A stretch of 64,000 nt of DNA from Gymnogyps californianus (Eukaryota > Chordata > Aves > Accipitriformes > Cathartidae). The position numbers and the translations under genes are program-made. The DNA is taken from positions 1,365,001 through 1,429,000 of the forward strand of contig NC_059483.1 of NCBI RefSeq assembly GCF_018139145.2, read 5' to 3'. Below are positions 37,481 to 50,400 of this stretch, in pieces. How positions within the stretch are numbered: position 1 is the first letter of the stretch; each line of letters opens with the position of its first letter. The notes under the pieces are model-generated. The model saw nothing but the letters and a program-made list of their open reading frames with translations, was not told the origin of the DNA and ran no database searches.

Positions 37481-40400
37481 AGAAACCCACAGAGCTGAAG
37501 GAAACTGCCGTAAAATCTGAGGAAGAAAACATCATAACCAAAAAATTGTAAAAGTTAATCATTTAATCACCAAGTTGAGTGATTTTGTGTATTAAACTTT
37601 TTTCCTTCAGATGTTGGGGTTCTTTGTCCTCGCTTTCTGCTGTCACCTCAGTCTGTATTTTCCTCCTTTGTGTGCAGAGTGGATTCTGAAACTCATGATT
37701 TTCCCTAGGGAGTGCAACTTATTCATATATCTTTGCAAAGTATTATTTATCTCTAATATTTATGATACAAGATCCATTTAATATATGATCCATAAGCAGG
37801 TGTGTGGTTATTTATTATCATAGCAGTTATATTGTCCTCCTCCATCAGGTGCAAAGATGTGTTTCCATGACAAGACTCTGCAGGTCAGCAATGTCAGTTT
37901 AGGTACACGGTATAAGGAAGGGGTGGATTAAACAGGCTGAAGCAGCCTAGATGCGGTGTGTTTAGCAGTTAAAGTACGAAAGTACAAAACAGTTTTAATG
38001 TAGTTGGTGCTCCCGTGGGACTGTACGTAATTCAAGGAGACATACAGTGATTTACAGATTTCAGTGCTCTTTTCCTCCTGGTTGTGCAGAGGAGGCTGGA
38101 AATATGCAGGACTTATTTCTTGGCCATAAATACACACATCTTCCCATCTCAAGTCTTTATTCTTATTCCATTTACATTTCTTTGTGCTGGGCAGAATCAC
38201 GAAGGCAAGCTCAAACACTTCGAAGAAGCATACTTGGGGAAAAATTACCTGCCTTTTCATCTTGCCTTGTTTCTCCATGAGCCTTCACAGGCTTTAAAGT
38301 CCTGGACTTCAGGCGATTCCTCGTGGCACATCTTCCTCCCGGCACATTTTCCCTGTGTGAACGAAACGCGAGGTTTTTCATTGTAAATAAAAACAACCTC
38401 TGCAGAATTTGAAGTGCAGTAGGCTTTGAAGTTATAATTGTGTTAAGCAGGGTAATGTGGTGGAAACACTCCGTCAAATTACCTTCATGGTGGTGAGAAG
38501 GAATGCCCGAGTGTGTGTTTCTGCAGTTGGAGTGATTCTTAGAGCAACGTCAGGATAATCAGTTTGGGCGATGGAAAGGACGCTGCGTTAGAGACGCGGC
38601 TCTGATCAGGGAAGAAAGGACTGGGGAGGGAGGGTGCCCCTGAAATCCCTGGGCAGCCTTGGCTTGTCGTCCCAGCAGCAGGGTCGTGCACCGGCAGGCG
38701 CTGCGTCCCTGTGCTTCCCCCATCGCTACCGCCCGGCTTGGAGAAACAGGGTTTGCCCGAAGTCCTGGGATGCCCGGGGTGTTCCCGGTGCGCCCCGTCC
38801 ACCACCCTGTGCGGATCCCGGCTGGATGCAGAGCTGCAGCTGCCCGCCGGTCCACACGTCTCCTGCCCTTGATGCTTTCCCCGACCTGTTTGTCGTCTCG
38901 TCCCCCAGGCCAGGTTGGTGTGAGCGGGACAGACGGCATTGCGTTTGCCTCCAATGACAGGGATGCTCTAAGCACGGATATGAAGCGGTTTAGGTGTTCT
39001 GTGTAGTTACGTGTGTTACGGCCTCACATGCTTATTACTTAGCGTTTTTGTTAACAAAACAAACCCTTGTTCTTTCAAAGTTGGTGATTTTAATGTTTAT
39101 AATATTTATTTATAATGCTTATAAGTGATAATTATAATTAGTCCTTTTGCACACTGGAAGTCTTTTTATTTATTAAAAAAGGTGATATTTACTTGCTCTA
39201 AGACTGATGCTGATTTGTGCTATTCAGAAAAGTACACTATAGCCTCAGTTATGATCCTGTATAACAAACGTAGCAGCGTTCACATTCTTATTATTCATTT
39301 TTTATTGTACTAGAAAATGAAGAGGGAGATGTCTTATTTATGGGATTAATTAACTCTTTTACTCATGATTTGTGTCAGACAGCTTTTGGATGGCAATGGA
39401 AATTCATTTAAAAAGCAGATCGGCAGCATCTTAAAACTCCTTTACTACTTAAGCAAAACTCCTTCAACTATGTTGAATGCCTCAGAAAAGTTCCTGGCAA
39501 AATATGTTTTTAATTTTAAAATTTTTTCTGTAAATTTACAAGCTAAATTTCATGAATAGAATTGCTGGCTATTGAATCATTTTAATACTTTACAGCTAAC
39601 TGCTCTGATTATGATGTCTCTTTTGCATAGTTTTATTCTGTTTGGAAGTGGGAAACAAGTTTTCCTGTTTTTTCAACTCCCGCTTGGATTCTCCACTTTG
39701 CATGAAGGAGCTGTGGAGGAGACGCCAACTGAACAAATGGAAATTAAGAAAAGATTCTCCCTGCACCTGCAGAAGAGACTACAGCTGATTCATAATTTCC
39801 CAAGCTGCTTGGAGGTGTATAATTGGGAATTTCTCCCAGTTCAGCAGTCTACCTACCTCTGAAACTCCTGGTACAGTAACTGCTTGGTTATTTATTTGTT
39901 TGATTGAAATAACGAGAAAATCTCTGTAAAGTTTGACTTGAAGTGCCCTGTCACATTTAAGTTTAGTTTTTAGAAAGAAGACTTGGGTATAGCTAATTTC
40001 AAGGTCTTTTATGGTTTTGCTTTCTTAAGTCACCTGTTGGACAGACCTATATGTAGGTGTGGATGGTAATCTGGTATAAAATAAATGTACTCATATAGCT
40101 ATGAATTGCATCGTAAATCCCACGTGCAAGGGGGTAACATTTTTAGCATCCCTAATGCATCATAAAATGAGATATAAAATAAGCATTATGTGGCTACTGT
40201 GTTGAATCTTATTTAGGCAAACAGGAATTTAGCCACCTTTCCTCCTACCTTCCTTTCCACCTAGAAAAAACAGAATACAACCATAGAGTGTCAGCAGTTT
40301 CTCCTGTCGCGGTGGAGCAAACTGTTGTCTCTCTGGCCTTAGACTCTGTGTTTCAGTTCCGAGATGACTTTTTTAGAAATTCTCCTTAGTTTTTTTTTTT

Positions 40401-41347
40401 TTTCTCCTCATGTATGTAGTGTTTATCTTGTTTTGGCCAGATAGAAGCAATTCATCAGCTTCAGCTACTTTATCTTCGTGAGGGGAAGCTTGTTTGATTT
40501 TTTAAATGGTTTTACTTTATAGCTCTCCTCTGGTCATCTTGTGAGTACCGCCGCTTCTTTGATCTCTCCCGATTCCTTCTCCTGGGCAGCTATGAAAAGG
40601 CACCGGCTGTGAAAATTGTTACCTTCGGATTTGCAGACAACAGATTTGCGTGCGTCGTTCCTGTGTGCCAGGCATTCCGATTGCGTGTGTCTGCATTTCA
40701 CGCAGGGACTTTCTCGGGGGCAGCGAAGGAGAGGAGGGCTCCCCAGCAGCCAGCCCTCGCCCACGCTGGCAGCGTGGTTCACGCCTCTGAAATCCTTGTC
40801 CATCCCGCTCGGGCTCCCCAGGAGATGTTGGGAAAAAGAAAAGCCACGTTTGTTATCAGGATGCTGTGATACTGTCTGAGAAGATACCAGAAGAGGCAGA
40901 AGGTAAAGCCGTTGCAGGACGAAAGAGCCGGGGCTCAGCGCAGCCCCCCCACCAGCGCGGCTGCACGGGCTCACTGGGAGGGAGCTCCCCTCAGACTGGG
41001 GAAGTGTCTCCCCTAGAAGGAGCAGCGTGGAGCACAGCACCGCTGCGTTCTCCTCCACCGGCTGTCACACGTGTGCACGCGGGGAAGAGGACTCTTAACT
41101 GTCTACTCCTGCATTACAAGAGGCTTGTTTGTCCTGTCGGGGCGATGGGCGGCATTTTCAAGGCAAAGAAGCCTTCCAGTTACCCTCTGTGGCAACCAGG
41201 ACCCAGCCCTTGCAGAAAGCCACAGGACAGAAGTGTTCAAATGGATGTGGACCCCTCTTCTTCCCTCCTAACCCTCATTTACAGCTTTGGCTAGCTTCCA
41301 GACGTCGATCCCTGGGTTTTCAGCTATACGTCAGCTTTTACAAATAG

Positions 41348-41403
41348 GAGCTCTTTATTCTTCCTCCTCTTATTCTTATTCCTTCCTTTATTCTTCCTTC
41401 TCT
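41348..41403 (+). repeat. TTC/CTT pyrimidine tract
   Basis: A series of TTATTCTTCC and CTTATTCTTATTCC units, nearly all pyrimidine. Confidence 0.8.
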
Positions 41404-42355
41404 GTTCACAGTAATGTGGGTGGACAGTTGTCCCTCCTCCAGGTGTAGTCGCTGGTACCCCCAGAGAAAGTGGAAGCCCCCCCCGTGTCCGAGGACACCG
41501 AGTTGGGCAGGCGGAGCGGTGCGGCTGGGGCCCCTGGGTTGAGCTTTGGATGGGCTCTTGTCAAGTACTCCCGAAACTCCTAAGATAAAACGTGTTTGGT
41601 AATCGGGCCTCTGAAGAGTGAGCTCTGATGAAAAGACAAAGGGCTGTCATGCAAATATGTTTGCTTTGGTCTGCTTCTCCAAAGTATCGCGAGGAGCTCA
41701 GGACATTGAGGATATGAAGGGTCAGTCATACCACCTGGCATCAGAGGAAACCTCTGGAAAAAGCCTACTGACGTGTGTAAAACACTCAAACTGGAACAAA
41801 GAACATATTGAAATGCTTGAAGAGGGAGTTAATAATTTTATACGAGTTTTTTAGTAGTATTAGGTAGTATATTATATTATATGGATAGTTCATAGAGAAG
41901 GTTTTGTGTAGGTCATGGCAAATAAGGTCTGGGGCTCATGTTGAATGATGTGACTAAAATGAAATGTGGGAAGGTTGCTAATGAAGTAATACTGCCCTGC
42001 TAGAGTCTCTTGGGAAAAAAAAGAGTATGCTAACAGCTAATTGAAATTAAAGGACGTCTAATACTGTATTAAGGGGCCAAATTAAGGTTGTACAACCAAC
42101 CTTTGGCCACTTCCAAAGCTCAGAGTGATTTCTCCATAATATTAGCATCCTTCAGTGCAGCTTTCTGTGTCATACGTACCGTTTAGTGTGATAGTAAATA
42201 TAGAGCATCCTGTGGGCCAGTGGTTGTACACACTCACAAACACAGACCTGTGTATAGGTACAGATCAAAGTTGAGGGAACTGTCAAGACAGCGAAGTATC
42301 AAAGCCCCCCTGGCAGTGGTGAAGTGGGACTTCAGTAAATGACGGGCGTCTTTGA

Positions 42356-42371
42356 GTGTGTGTGTGTGTGT
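42356..42371 (+). repeat. Microsatellite (GT)8
   Basis: Eight GT units. A second, similar run lies about 170 bases away. Confidence 0.95.
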
Positions 42372-42543
42372 CACTCGCGGGGGCAAGGACTGAGGGATCA
42401 GTGTGTAAGGCTGGTGTTTCACCTTATCCCGGGTACTATGCCCAATACCTCGTGCCCTCCTCAATAAATTTGTATACATCCTTGCCCTCTAGTGTCTGCA
42501 ATTTGTACGTCACCCTTGCTTAGTCTAAGTAAACACACCAGTC

Positions 42544-42558
42544 TGTGTGTGTGTGTGT
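42544..42558 (+). repeat. Microsatellite (TG)7
   Basis: Seven TG units plus a T. Together with the run at 42356 it brackets a segment containing AATAAA at about 42464. Confidence 0.95.
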
Positions 42559-45500
42559 AAGGAAACAACAGTTCTGGATTATTTCATTACTCGGTGTGCT
42601 GCTTATTACCAGATAAGAAGGTAAGGACCACACAATCGTACAGTGATGAAAAATAATTGAGAAATTTATGCAAAATTCTCCTCTCTAAATTTATTCCTCA
42701 ATTACACTTTAATTGGCTTTCTTAATCTCTCACAATCTGCCTTTTGGCTTCTGTGTGTCACTACAGGCAGATATTATGGGATAGGTGACTCCATGCAGCT
42801 TCTCCAAGAAAGTATGCTTGATGTGGTCCTCTTTAGAGGCAGACAGCACTGGTGATGACCTCTGAACCCTGAAAAATGTCATGACTTAAAGCTTAAAGAC
42901 TGCAGTCCTTTTCCTTACCAGCTGTGCTATGAATGTCATTGGTCGTACATGGACATGGAACACCTTGTCATTTGAACGGTGCCTGTAGATTTAACCCCAC
43001 ACATGGTATGGATCCCTGTCCTGGGGATGGCTAACAGTGCTCAGTACTGTCACCTTGACACTGGCGTGAATTTGAGAAGAAGAAAGATGCCTTTCAGGTT
43101 GTAATTAACCCCTTGAAAAGGCTGCAGAATACTTCTAACATCCGAACTTTGCTGCAGAGAGGAAAAGTAGGTCTTTCCAAAACCAGACCTCCATAGAAAA
43201 GGAGCCGGAGTGCTGTCCCCATTAGACTGAACACAGGGGTGGGCTGCAGTGTATCACTGTACTCCAGTTTTGTTAAAAAACTTGATGAATCTGAAGATTT
43301 CATTACCAAAGTACTGCTGATTGTCATGCTTTCCTCCCCTTTCCTACATATTTCTGGGTTTTTCTGAAGTTCTTTTGCTCCAGTTTCCCACCAGAAGGTC
43401 ACAGAGCGTGAAGCTGAAGGCCCTTTGTAACCCCCCCAGTTCTGACTGTGCCTGTTGAGAATGATCGCAGCCTTGAAAGGCAGGGCTGAACAGCACGTGG
43501 GAGCCAGGGAGCTGTAATACTTCTGTGATTTACTGCTTTGTTTCTGAGTAAACTACAGCTATATACGGATGCAGATAATACATGCGCACGTAGAGTCATC
43601 ATACACCTACGGCTGCTCTATATAGAAGAGGCAGAACAGTGTGCCTTATAAAATCCAGTGTCTTGATACAAAGGGAAAGGGAAACTCAAAACTGAAGGAA
43701 AACAAAATAAAAATAGGTCCTAGAGAGTTGTAATATTGCCTTTGGTAGAGTCAAAATTTCCCTCCTTGTTGGCTTGTTGGCTATATCTACTTAATTTCAT
43801 CTTCTGATCTAAGGAGGTAGATGATATGTTTGTAAAAGAGAAGGATGTAAAAAATGGAGAGAGGGATGAATCGGTCTAGGTGGAGAAACTGAAAAGCTGT
43901 GTGCATAGAAAGTGGGTTTTGGTCCAGCTTCAATCTGGCTTTCCCTAAGCAAGTGCTTGCATTGTTAAGAAATCTAGAGTGTTCATGAATAATGAGAAAA
44001 AGAAGAGTAAAGGTTAAAAAAAATCCTTGCAGCTGCCCAGTGTGATTTATTCTGTAAAGAGATTGATCAGCCTGTTTTCCTCCAAGGGCATAAACCAAGT
44101 AAATTTGTTCATCATTACAGGGCTTCCTGTTGGTTTTACTTCCTCATCTGTGAAAGGCCCTCAGAGAAGCAGAAATGTTTTCCAGTGACTTCTAGCATGA
44201 GAAGTTACCAGCCCAAGCAAGCCCTTCCTCGGACGTCTCATCCTTTCTCCGTTTGCTGAGCCATACTCCACTGACGTCTGCGGCATGCCAGACCGTGCTC
44301 AACCAACCACTGGAAGGTCCACGTGGGTTCTCAGCATTTGCTGTGAGTTTAAGAGCCCACAGGTGCTGACTGGTGCATGTCATATTTCTTTTGGATTCCC
44401 TCTGTAAAACCCTCCAGGCTTTGCAAATGTAGCGGACATTATTCATCCTGTGACCAAAGTACATCTGGTGTATGAATTTTGTGGGTGAGGATCTGTATGA
44501 GCCGTAAACCCCATACACATACGTTTCCCTGTCATTCAGCTTTTCCTCCTTTGCCATGTGAATATTGTTGATCTTATTTTTTTGGCTGCAGTTTTGAATC
44601 GTGTTTGCTTGACGGCACATCGTCATTTGCTTACTTAATCAGCAGACACCGTCTTCCAGCCTTCACACAAGAGATGAAACTGAGAAGTATTTTTAGGACA
44701 AGGAGCGCTTCTGAAGCAGCAATTAGAGTGTTGGGATCAACTTCACAAAATAAACGGGTAAGCAGATGCACATGAAGGCAAATATATTGGTGAGGAAATG
44801 TATTTTGTGGTTTACATGCTTCTGCATCTCAGAGTCATTCATCGTCTACAATGAGACTGAACACTCGAGACAAATCTCCATCATAAAAAGCGATAATGTG
44901 AAAAGGATGTGTCCGGAATACCAGTGGCTCAGGTAGTCCTCTTGTACCAAGATCAAGCTTTGGCCTGTATGAAACCCAAGTAATTCACTGTATTGTTTAG
45001 AGCCGTTTCGGTTGTCTTTTTCTTATTTGTATATCGTTCCAGTTTTCCCATGTAAATAGTGTCTTAAGCTTATGCACAGCTAAGAAGGATTAGCCTGGCT
45101 GTGGGTAATTCTGGCCACTCATCCTTGTACTGGTGGGAACCCAAAAAAGAGTATGGAAGCACCAACCAGAAGACATGAAGAGGCCAGAAATACTCCCTCT
45201 CTTCCTTTGCAATGCTCTGCTGCCTGGCTTTTGATGTCCAATAATCTCTACCAATTCACTAACCCTCTTTTCTAGGCACTGGGAAAGGTGCATGCAGTAT
45301 AACTTATCTGCTCCGAAGCCACATGTGAAAGAGCAGATACAGGATTATACCAACTGAAAAGTTAGAGCAAGCCTCTCTTATCTTATGATTTAATATAGTA
45401 GGAGGCAGTCATTTTTATAAGTTAAAAAGCAATAGATTGAGATATATTCATCACAGATTAACTGAATTTCTTCCTTGAAGAGGCTCATTGAAATGTATGT

Positions 45501-45794
45501 GATGTTCATTGTTGTGTGAGATGCTGTTTAAAACTTTTAACAACAAGATAAAAAGCTTGTGACTAGGAGAAAGAACTGCTGTCGTTGCTGGATTTAATAA
45601 GTCTTTGGCTGGGACAATAAGCCTGTGATAAAACCAGACAAAGCCTATTGCTTAAAAGTTGTTCTGGCAGGTGGAAAGGAAAGACATTTTGTCATTGTGG
45701 TTTGGGGCAATGCATATCACTGAGCATGCCGAAACCTTCCTGGGACCCCCGGGGAGGAGGTAGAAGCTTTGTCTTTCCCTGACAATAGTCATGG

Positions 45795-45930
45795 ACTCAC
45801 AGAATGGCCGGGGCTGGAAAGGACCGCTGGAGTCTGCCGAGTCCCACGCTCAAAGCAGGGCTGGCTAGAGCCGGGTGCTCAGGACCTTGCCCAGTTGGGT
45901 TTTGAGTATCTCCGTGGATGGAGACTCCAG
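45795..45930 (-). mobile_element. CR1 LINE, 3'-tail fragment (antisense)
   Basis: On the plus strand it reads CACAGAATGG, then GGCTGGAAAGGACC, a segment with AAAGCAGGGC, then TTTTGAGTATCTCC and GGAGACTCCA. This is the order of motifs in the reverse complement of the avian CR1 3' end, so the element is on the minus strand with its 3' end near 45790. The match is lost after the GGAGACTCCA motif, so only about 136 bases remain. Many substitutions show an old copy. Recognition rests on memory of the consensus. Confidence 0.8.
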
Positions 45931-46621
45931 TCAGCACAGCCAGCTGATCTCCATCCTCCCGGAGCTCCCTCGTGAGTCGGCACAGGTCCCCAACAAGCAC
46001 ACACGTCCGGCAGTCATGGAGCCCATCAGAAAGCCAAAAACATGGGCCAAAAAAAGCCTTGGAGCTGTGAGCAAGGAAGTTGCCACCTGTATCTTTATTC
46101 TTCCCATGCCCAGCAAAACTGCGCATTCTTTGAAAGAGAAATTGTATATTTCTTATAAATAGACTGGGTTTCTTTAGAAACCATCTTACCGGTTTATCCT
46201 CTAATGCTGACAATCTAGCCACATACACCAAAAAGTTGTAACGATGTTTATCCACCTGATAAACTAGAAGCTCACAGATGGTGTAATTTCAAGGTGAAAG
46301 AACCTAAAGTTTTTGGAATCTAAGCATTTAGGTAGAGCATTTCATGATTAAGTAAAATTCTTAAAAAAACTTTAAGTTCCATCAAAAATCTCCAGTTTGC
46401 ATTGAGACTAGTAGATACAAAGAATTAAGAGTTAAGAGCTGATATTAAACGAATTCTTCAGGAACATTTCAGATTTGTCTTCAGTCCCAATGCAGCTCTG
46501 AGTTGGACCTGTGCAAGAAGATGGCTCCGTTTGTATCGGTTACGTTGCTGCTTGTGTCACACCCACCAGAAATGAATTAGCCAGTGCTTAAGAGAAATCT
46601 GCAGTTGACAAAATAGAAAAA

Positions 46622-46690
46622 GTATGTATATATATATTGTGTGTATATATATATAAAATGTATATCTATGTTTATGTTTATGTTCATATT
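46622..46690. repeat. TA-rich low-complexity tract
   Basis: TATATATATA runs broken by GTGTG, followed by several TATGTTTATGTT-like units. Confidence 0.85.
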
Positions 46691-47189
46691 TGTATGTTAA
46701 GACTCAGAGGAAAATCAGGCGGATAAAATAGCTCTGTGGCTTTGGGACACTGGAAAGCATTTCCTCTGGTTACGTGGCTTGATCCACTAGTGTCTAAGGA
46801 GGAATTTGGAAGCTTTTCCTGTAGCTGAGACATCTTTAGAGCAGCATCTCTCCTCACCCACCCGCTACCCTCGCATCCTTTCCTCAGCAGAGGTGGTTAC
46901 GGCCTCTCTCTCAGCCACCTGTATTCACGAACCCTGTACCCGTGTTAAAACCTTTGTAGATGCGCCTTCGATATTATTTTAAGGTTGCAGACTCCGTTGC
47001 CCTGTGAGAAGCTGGAGGTCAGCGTGAAGGCGCTGTCGGAGGGGCAGCGTCTCCTGCTGTGCAAACATCTCGCCCGGTACTGCGCACCGAGGGGCCGTTA
47101 TCCTGCGGTGCTGCATCCCGTTGGCAGTGACTGAAATTACACAGAGAACTATCCCAAGCCGATCCCATGGCAGCAAACACAATTATTGC

Positions 47190-47460
47190 CTAACAAACCT
47201 GAAACAAAAGGCTGATTCGTGCTCCGGCGCCTAATTATCACACTTTAGCAGTAATTGTGAATTGCAGCTAACCAGCCACGAGTACCAAGCTGTCCTTATT
47301 GTACCACTTTGAGTATTGGTAGCTGTGCTAGGAGTTTGGGACACGTTGTTGGGCCTGATTTTAAGACCTTTCCCATGCTAATTAATACTTCACAAATCAG
47401 CTGCTATCAATTTTATAGGACTTCCTATCGGTCAGATAAGATGTCAAGATTTACCCCTTC
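47190..47460. other. Candidate conserved non-coding element
   Basis: Contains CCTAATTATCAC, GCAGTAATTGTGAATTGCAG and CATGCTAATTAATAC, a cluster of homeodomain-type AATTA cores in otherwise unique sequence. Texture-based inference only. Confidence 0.3.
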
Positions 47461-50400
47461 CAGTAGTTAAGAATTAGGGGAGGAAATCGGTGTTTGGCAG
47501 AACATACGTACCTGCGTGTGAGTTGTAAAGAGGCCACTGAGGGACAGCCTTAATCATTGTCCGTGCACCAAGTGCAAAGGGAATTAAAAATGGTGTAAAC
47601 TTTTCTTTAGGTGAGGGTTGGAAGTAAGAACCAGGACCTGCTGAAGTCCACGGGACAGAGTAGCTGACACTTTATGACGGATGGAGGCATAAGATTAGGT
47701 TAACTAAAGATTTTCATAGCAGCTAATGGATTCAGAAAAATAGCTAAAGCTGCTCAAATACATTTTGCACAGACCATTAGGCTGCCAAGAAAACCCATTT
47801 GCTTGCTGAATAGCATCAACAGTCCATGTGTTGTTCACATTGTGTAAGTACTATGAGATGAATTACATACAAAATTAATTTCACTGCTGAAGGAGGAACT
47901 GGGACAAGACACCTTTTGGTAAGTTATTTCAATAAGTTATTACTTTTTTGTATATTTGTAAATGCAAGACAACAGACAAATACATTTTCTACTGTAAATG
48001 AAATAGTCCTTAAAAGAAGCTCACCTCTTTAATAAAAGCAGCTTGGCTGGGTGAAAAGTTCTAGCTGATTGGAAAGCAATTAGACAAGACAACAATAAAG
48101 TGCTATTTTGGAGGAGTTTTATATTTTGCATCCAAGTGTTAGAGTGGCAAGTTCCTGCTAAAGCTTAGACATGATGAACAGGGAAGATTATTCCATTTGC
48201 CTTCTGTACTTTCTATTGTTCTATTTTATTCTATTAGTAGGGGTTAGTTGGTAAGCTTCTTCAAGATCCTCCCATCTTAAAATTTCATAAACAGAATAAA
48301 AGTTAACACTGGGTCACTTATCTGTGAGCAAAATGAGTGTTTATGCTTTTCCATACGTTATTGCAGTGTATAAATCCGTACTTCACTAAGCACTACCCAC
48401 ATGTACCCCAAAGGGTTCAGTTTTTCCTCTTTCACTAACACATGTTCAACAGCTTGAGTCAACATGTCAAAAATCTATAAAAGAAGATGTGGTCTAAAGA
48501 ACCCCAGTTTTTAATTTATTGTTGATTAGTTTGGGGAGAATGTAACATGTTTTATCTCTGCTCCCGAGGAGATGTGCCTCGGAGGCACATTTTGGGAACC
48601 TGCCCGTCTCTCTGGGACGTACCGCAGCCGCTCCTGGGGCTGCTCCCCTGCACGCTGCCTGTGCTCGGGCTGCAGCGAGGTCCTGGCAGCATCTCGCATT
48701 CGGTGAGGGCTTTACATTCAGTGAGTAGTTCATGGGTTTGGTCTTGATTCTTACACGTCTGAGAGTCTTAAGCAAAACACAGCCACAGTCTCATTGTTTT
48801 AGTGGCACAAAACCCATAAATATACCCTTTTTTTTTTTTCCTGCTTTGTCCCTGAGATTAAGGAAGATTTTTACCAACTTTGGAGGACGACAGGAGCATC
48901 AGGAAAGATGAAAGAAAAGTAAACTCTGCTTACCACCACCCTTGATGCATCTTTGTCAGCAGGGACTGAACCTGGCACTTTGGAGCTGAAACTGTCAACA
49001 CCTGCCCAAGTTGAAAAATAAAACCTGACAGCGCGGTCACAGCAACGTGTTCCGTCTCTGCAGCCCGCGGCGGAGGGGCCAGTGTCACCGGGTGGGAGCA
49101 GGAGGGGCGCGTGTCCTTGCAGACTCTGGACCGTCCTGAAGACAGCAGCGCTGCTAAGCTCAGCTTTCCGAACAGACAGCAAGTGGTCTCCTCTTCCAGT
49201 TTTCCCTGAATCACTTTAGCGCGGTGAAACTGGGACCTGGTGCAAGCGCTCAGCTCGGCAGTGCTGTTGCATCGCTAGATCGGCGCACAGTGGAGCAGCG
49301 TCGTTTGTCTCTCCATCACCACGTCAGAGAAAGCAAGGCTTTGGTGTGCAGGGAGTTGGCATGCATCACCTTGCTCGCCTCATGCCCTCACCCCGAATTC
49401 ATACGTGACAGAGTCCCACAGTGGCCTGAAATGAGTGATCCGTACTTAGAAGAATTCCTGCTGGCTGTAAGTAAACATTTACCGTTTTAGCTTTAAATAA
49501 TGGCAGTGTAAAATCACAGTCATTAATATTCACTGTATGATTTTGCTGTCTACAAAATGAATAAGACGAGTATAATAATCCAGGCGAAAAAGGGGTATGG
49601 ATCATTTTTTATGAATTATTTTGAAAAGGCAGTCTTTTATATCAGCATCCTGTTAAACAAGAGGGGGTTGTGTATGGGAGCATGGAATCCTTTATGTTAT
49701 ACACTTAATGGTGAAGGTATAGGAAAGAGGTTGGCAGAATTTAAGACACATCCTGGCATACAGAGAAGAATAGACCAAGCTGTTTAAGTCTTAATGCTGA
49801 AGACCATGGCTCCCAAGATAGGAAAATTACTCTCCGACAGATGTTGCACCCTTTTATAGGCCAAGTCTTTCATGCTGCCCCATCTATGCCTTGAAGAAGC
49901 CCGTTGAGGCCAGAGGACTCCTCACGTCTGCAGCACTGTCTGACATGGGCTGGCCGCACTGACTTCATGAGCCATCTTTTCCTGTGGCTCCTCCTATGGA
50001 GACCCTGAGAAAGGACGGTGTTAACACAGGAGTTCAGCAGGTTTGCAGGCCAGATTTTTGTCTCTGTGGGCGGAAGGGAGCAGAACGCGCTGTCTTCCTC
50101 AGCCACAGGGTTTTGATGTTCTCCTGCAACAGATTTTGGATCTCCCTGTAAACTCCTTCCATAAGGGTGTTGTCTGACCTGCAGTTGCCAAAGGGGACGA
50201 GATACTTCCCTTTCTCTTCTTTCTTTTGCAGTTGTAACAATACTTTGCTTCATAACCAGGGCTCAGCTGCACCTTGTAATTCTCGCACTTATTTTCCCCC
50301 TATTTTTATGGAGCATGCCTAGGGCAGTGCCCTCGGCTACCACACTAGGGAGCCCCAGGGTCAAACCCGGCGTTGTAAAGCTGCTGTTTGATGATGTAGT

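Larger units (their letters stand above)
37481..45794. other. Non-coding sequence, no gene seen
   Basis: Includes a GC-rich patch (38.6-38.96 kb), the pyrimidine tract and two GT runs. The minus frames at 40534-41058 (174 codons) and 44192-44626 (144 codons) have no motif I can name. Confidence 0.55.

Noticed and set aside
40534..41058. 174-codon minus-strand frame
   Set aside because: GC-rich stretch where stops are rare; overlapping frames on the other strand are equally open; no recognisable motif.
44192..44626. 144-codon minus-strand frame with a protein-like translation
   Set aside because: No family recognised and no splice signals beyond chance; could be an old pseudogene but cannot be supported.
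45769..45975. 68-codon plus-strand frame
   Set aside because: It lies largely across the antisense CR1 tail and is a shadow of the repeat.
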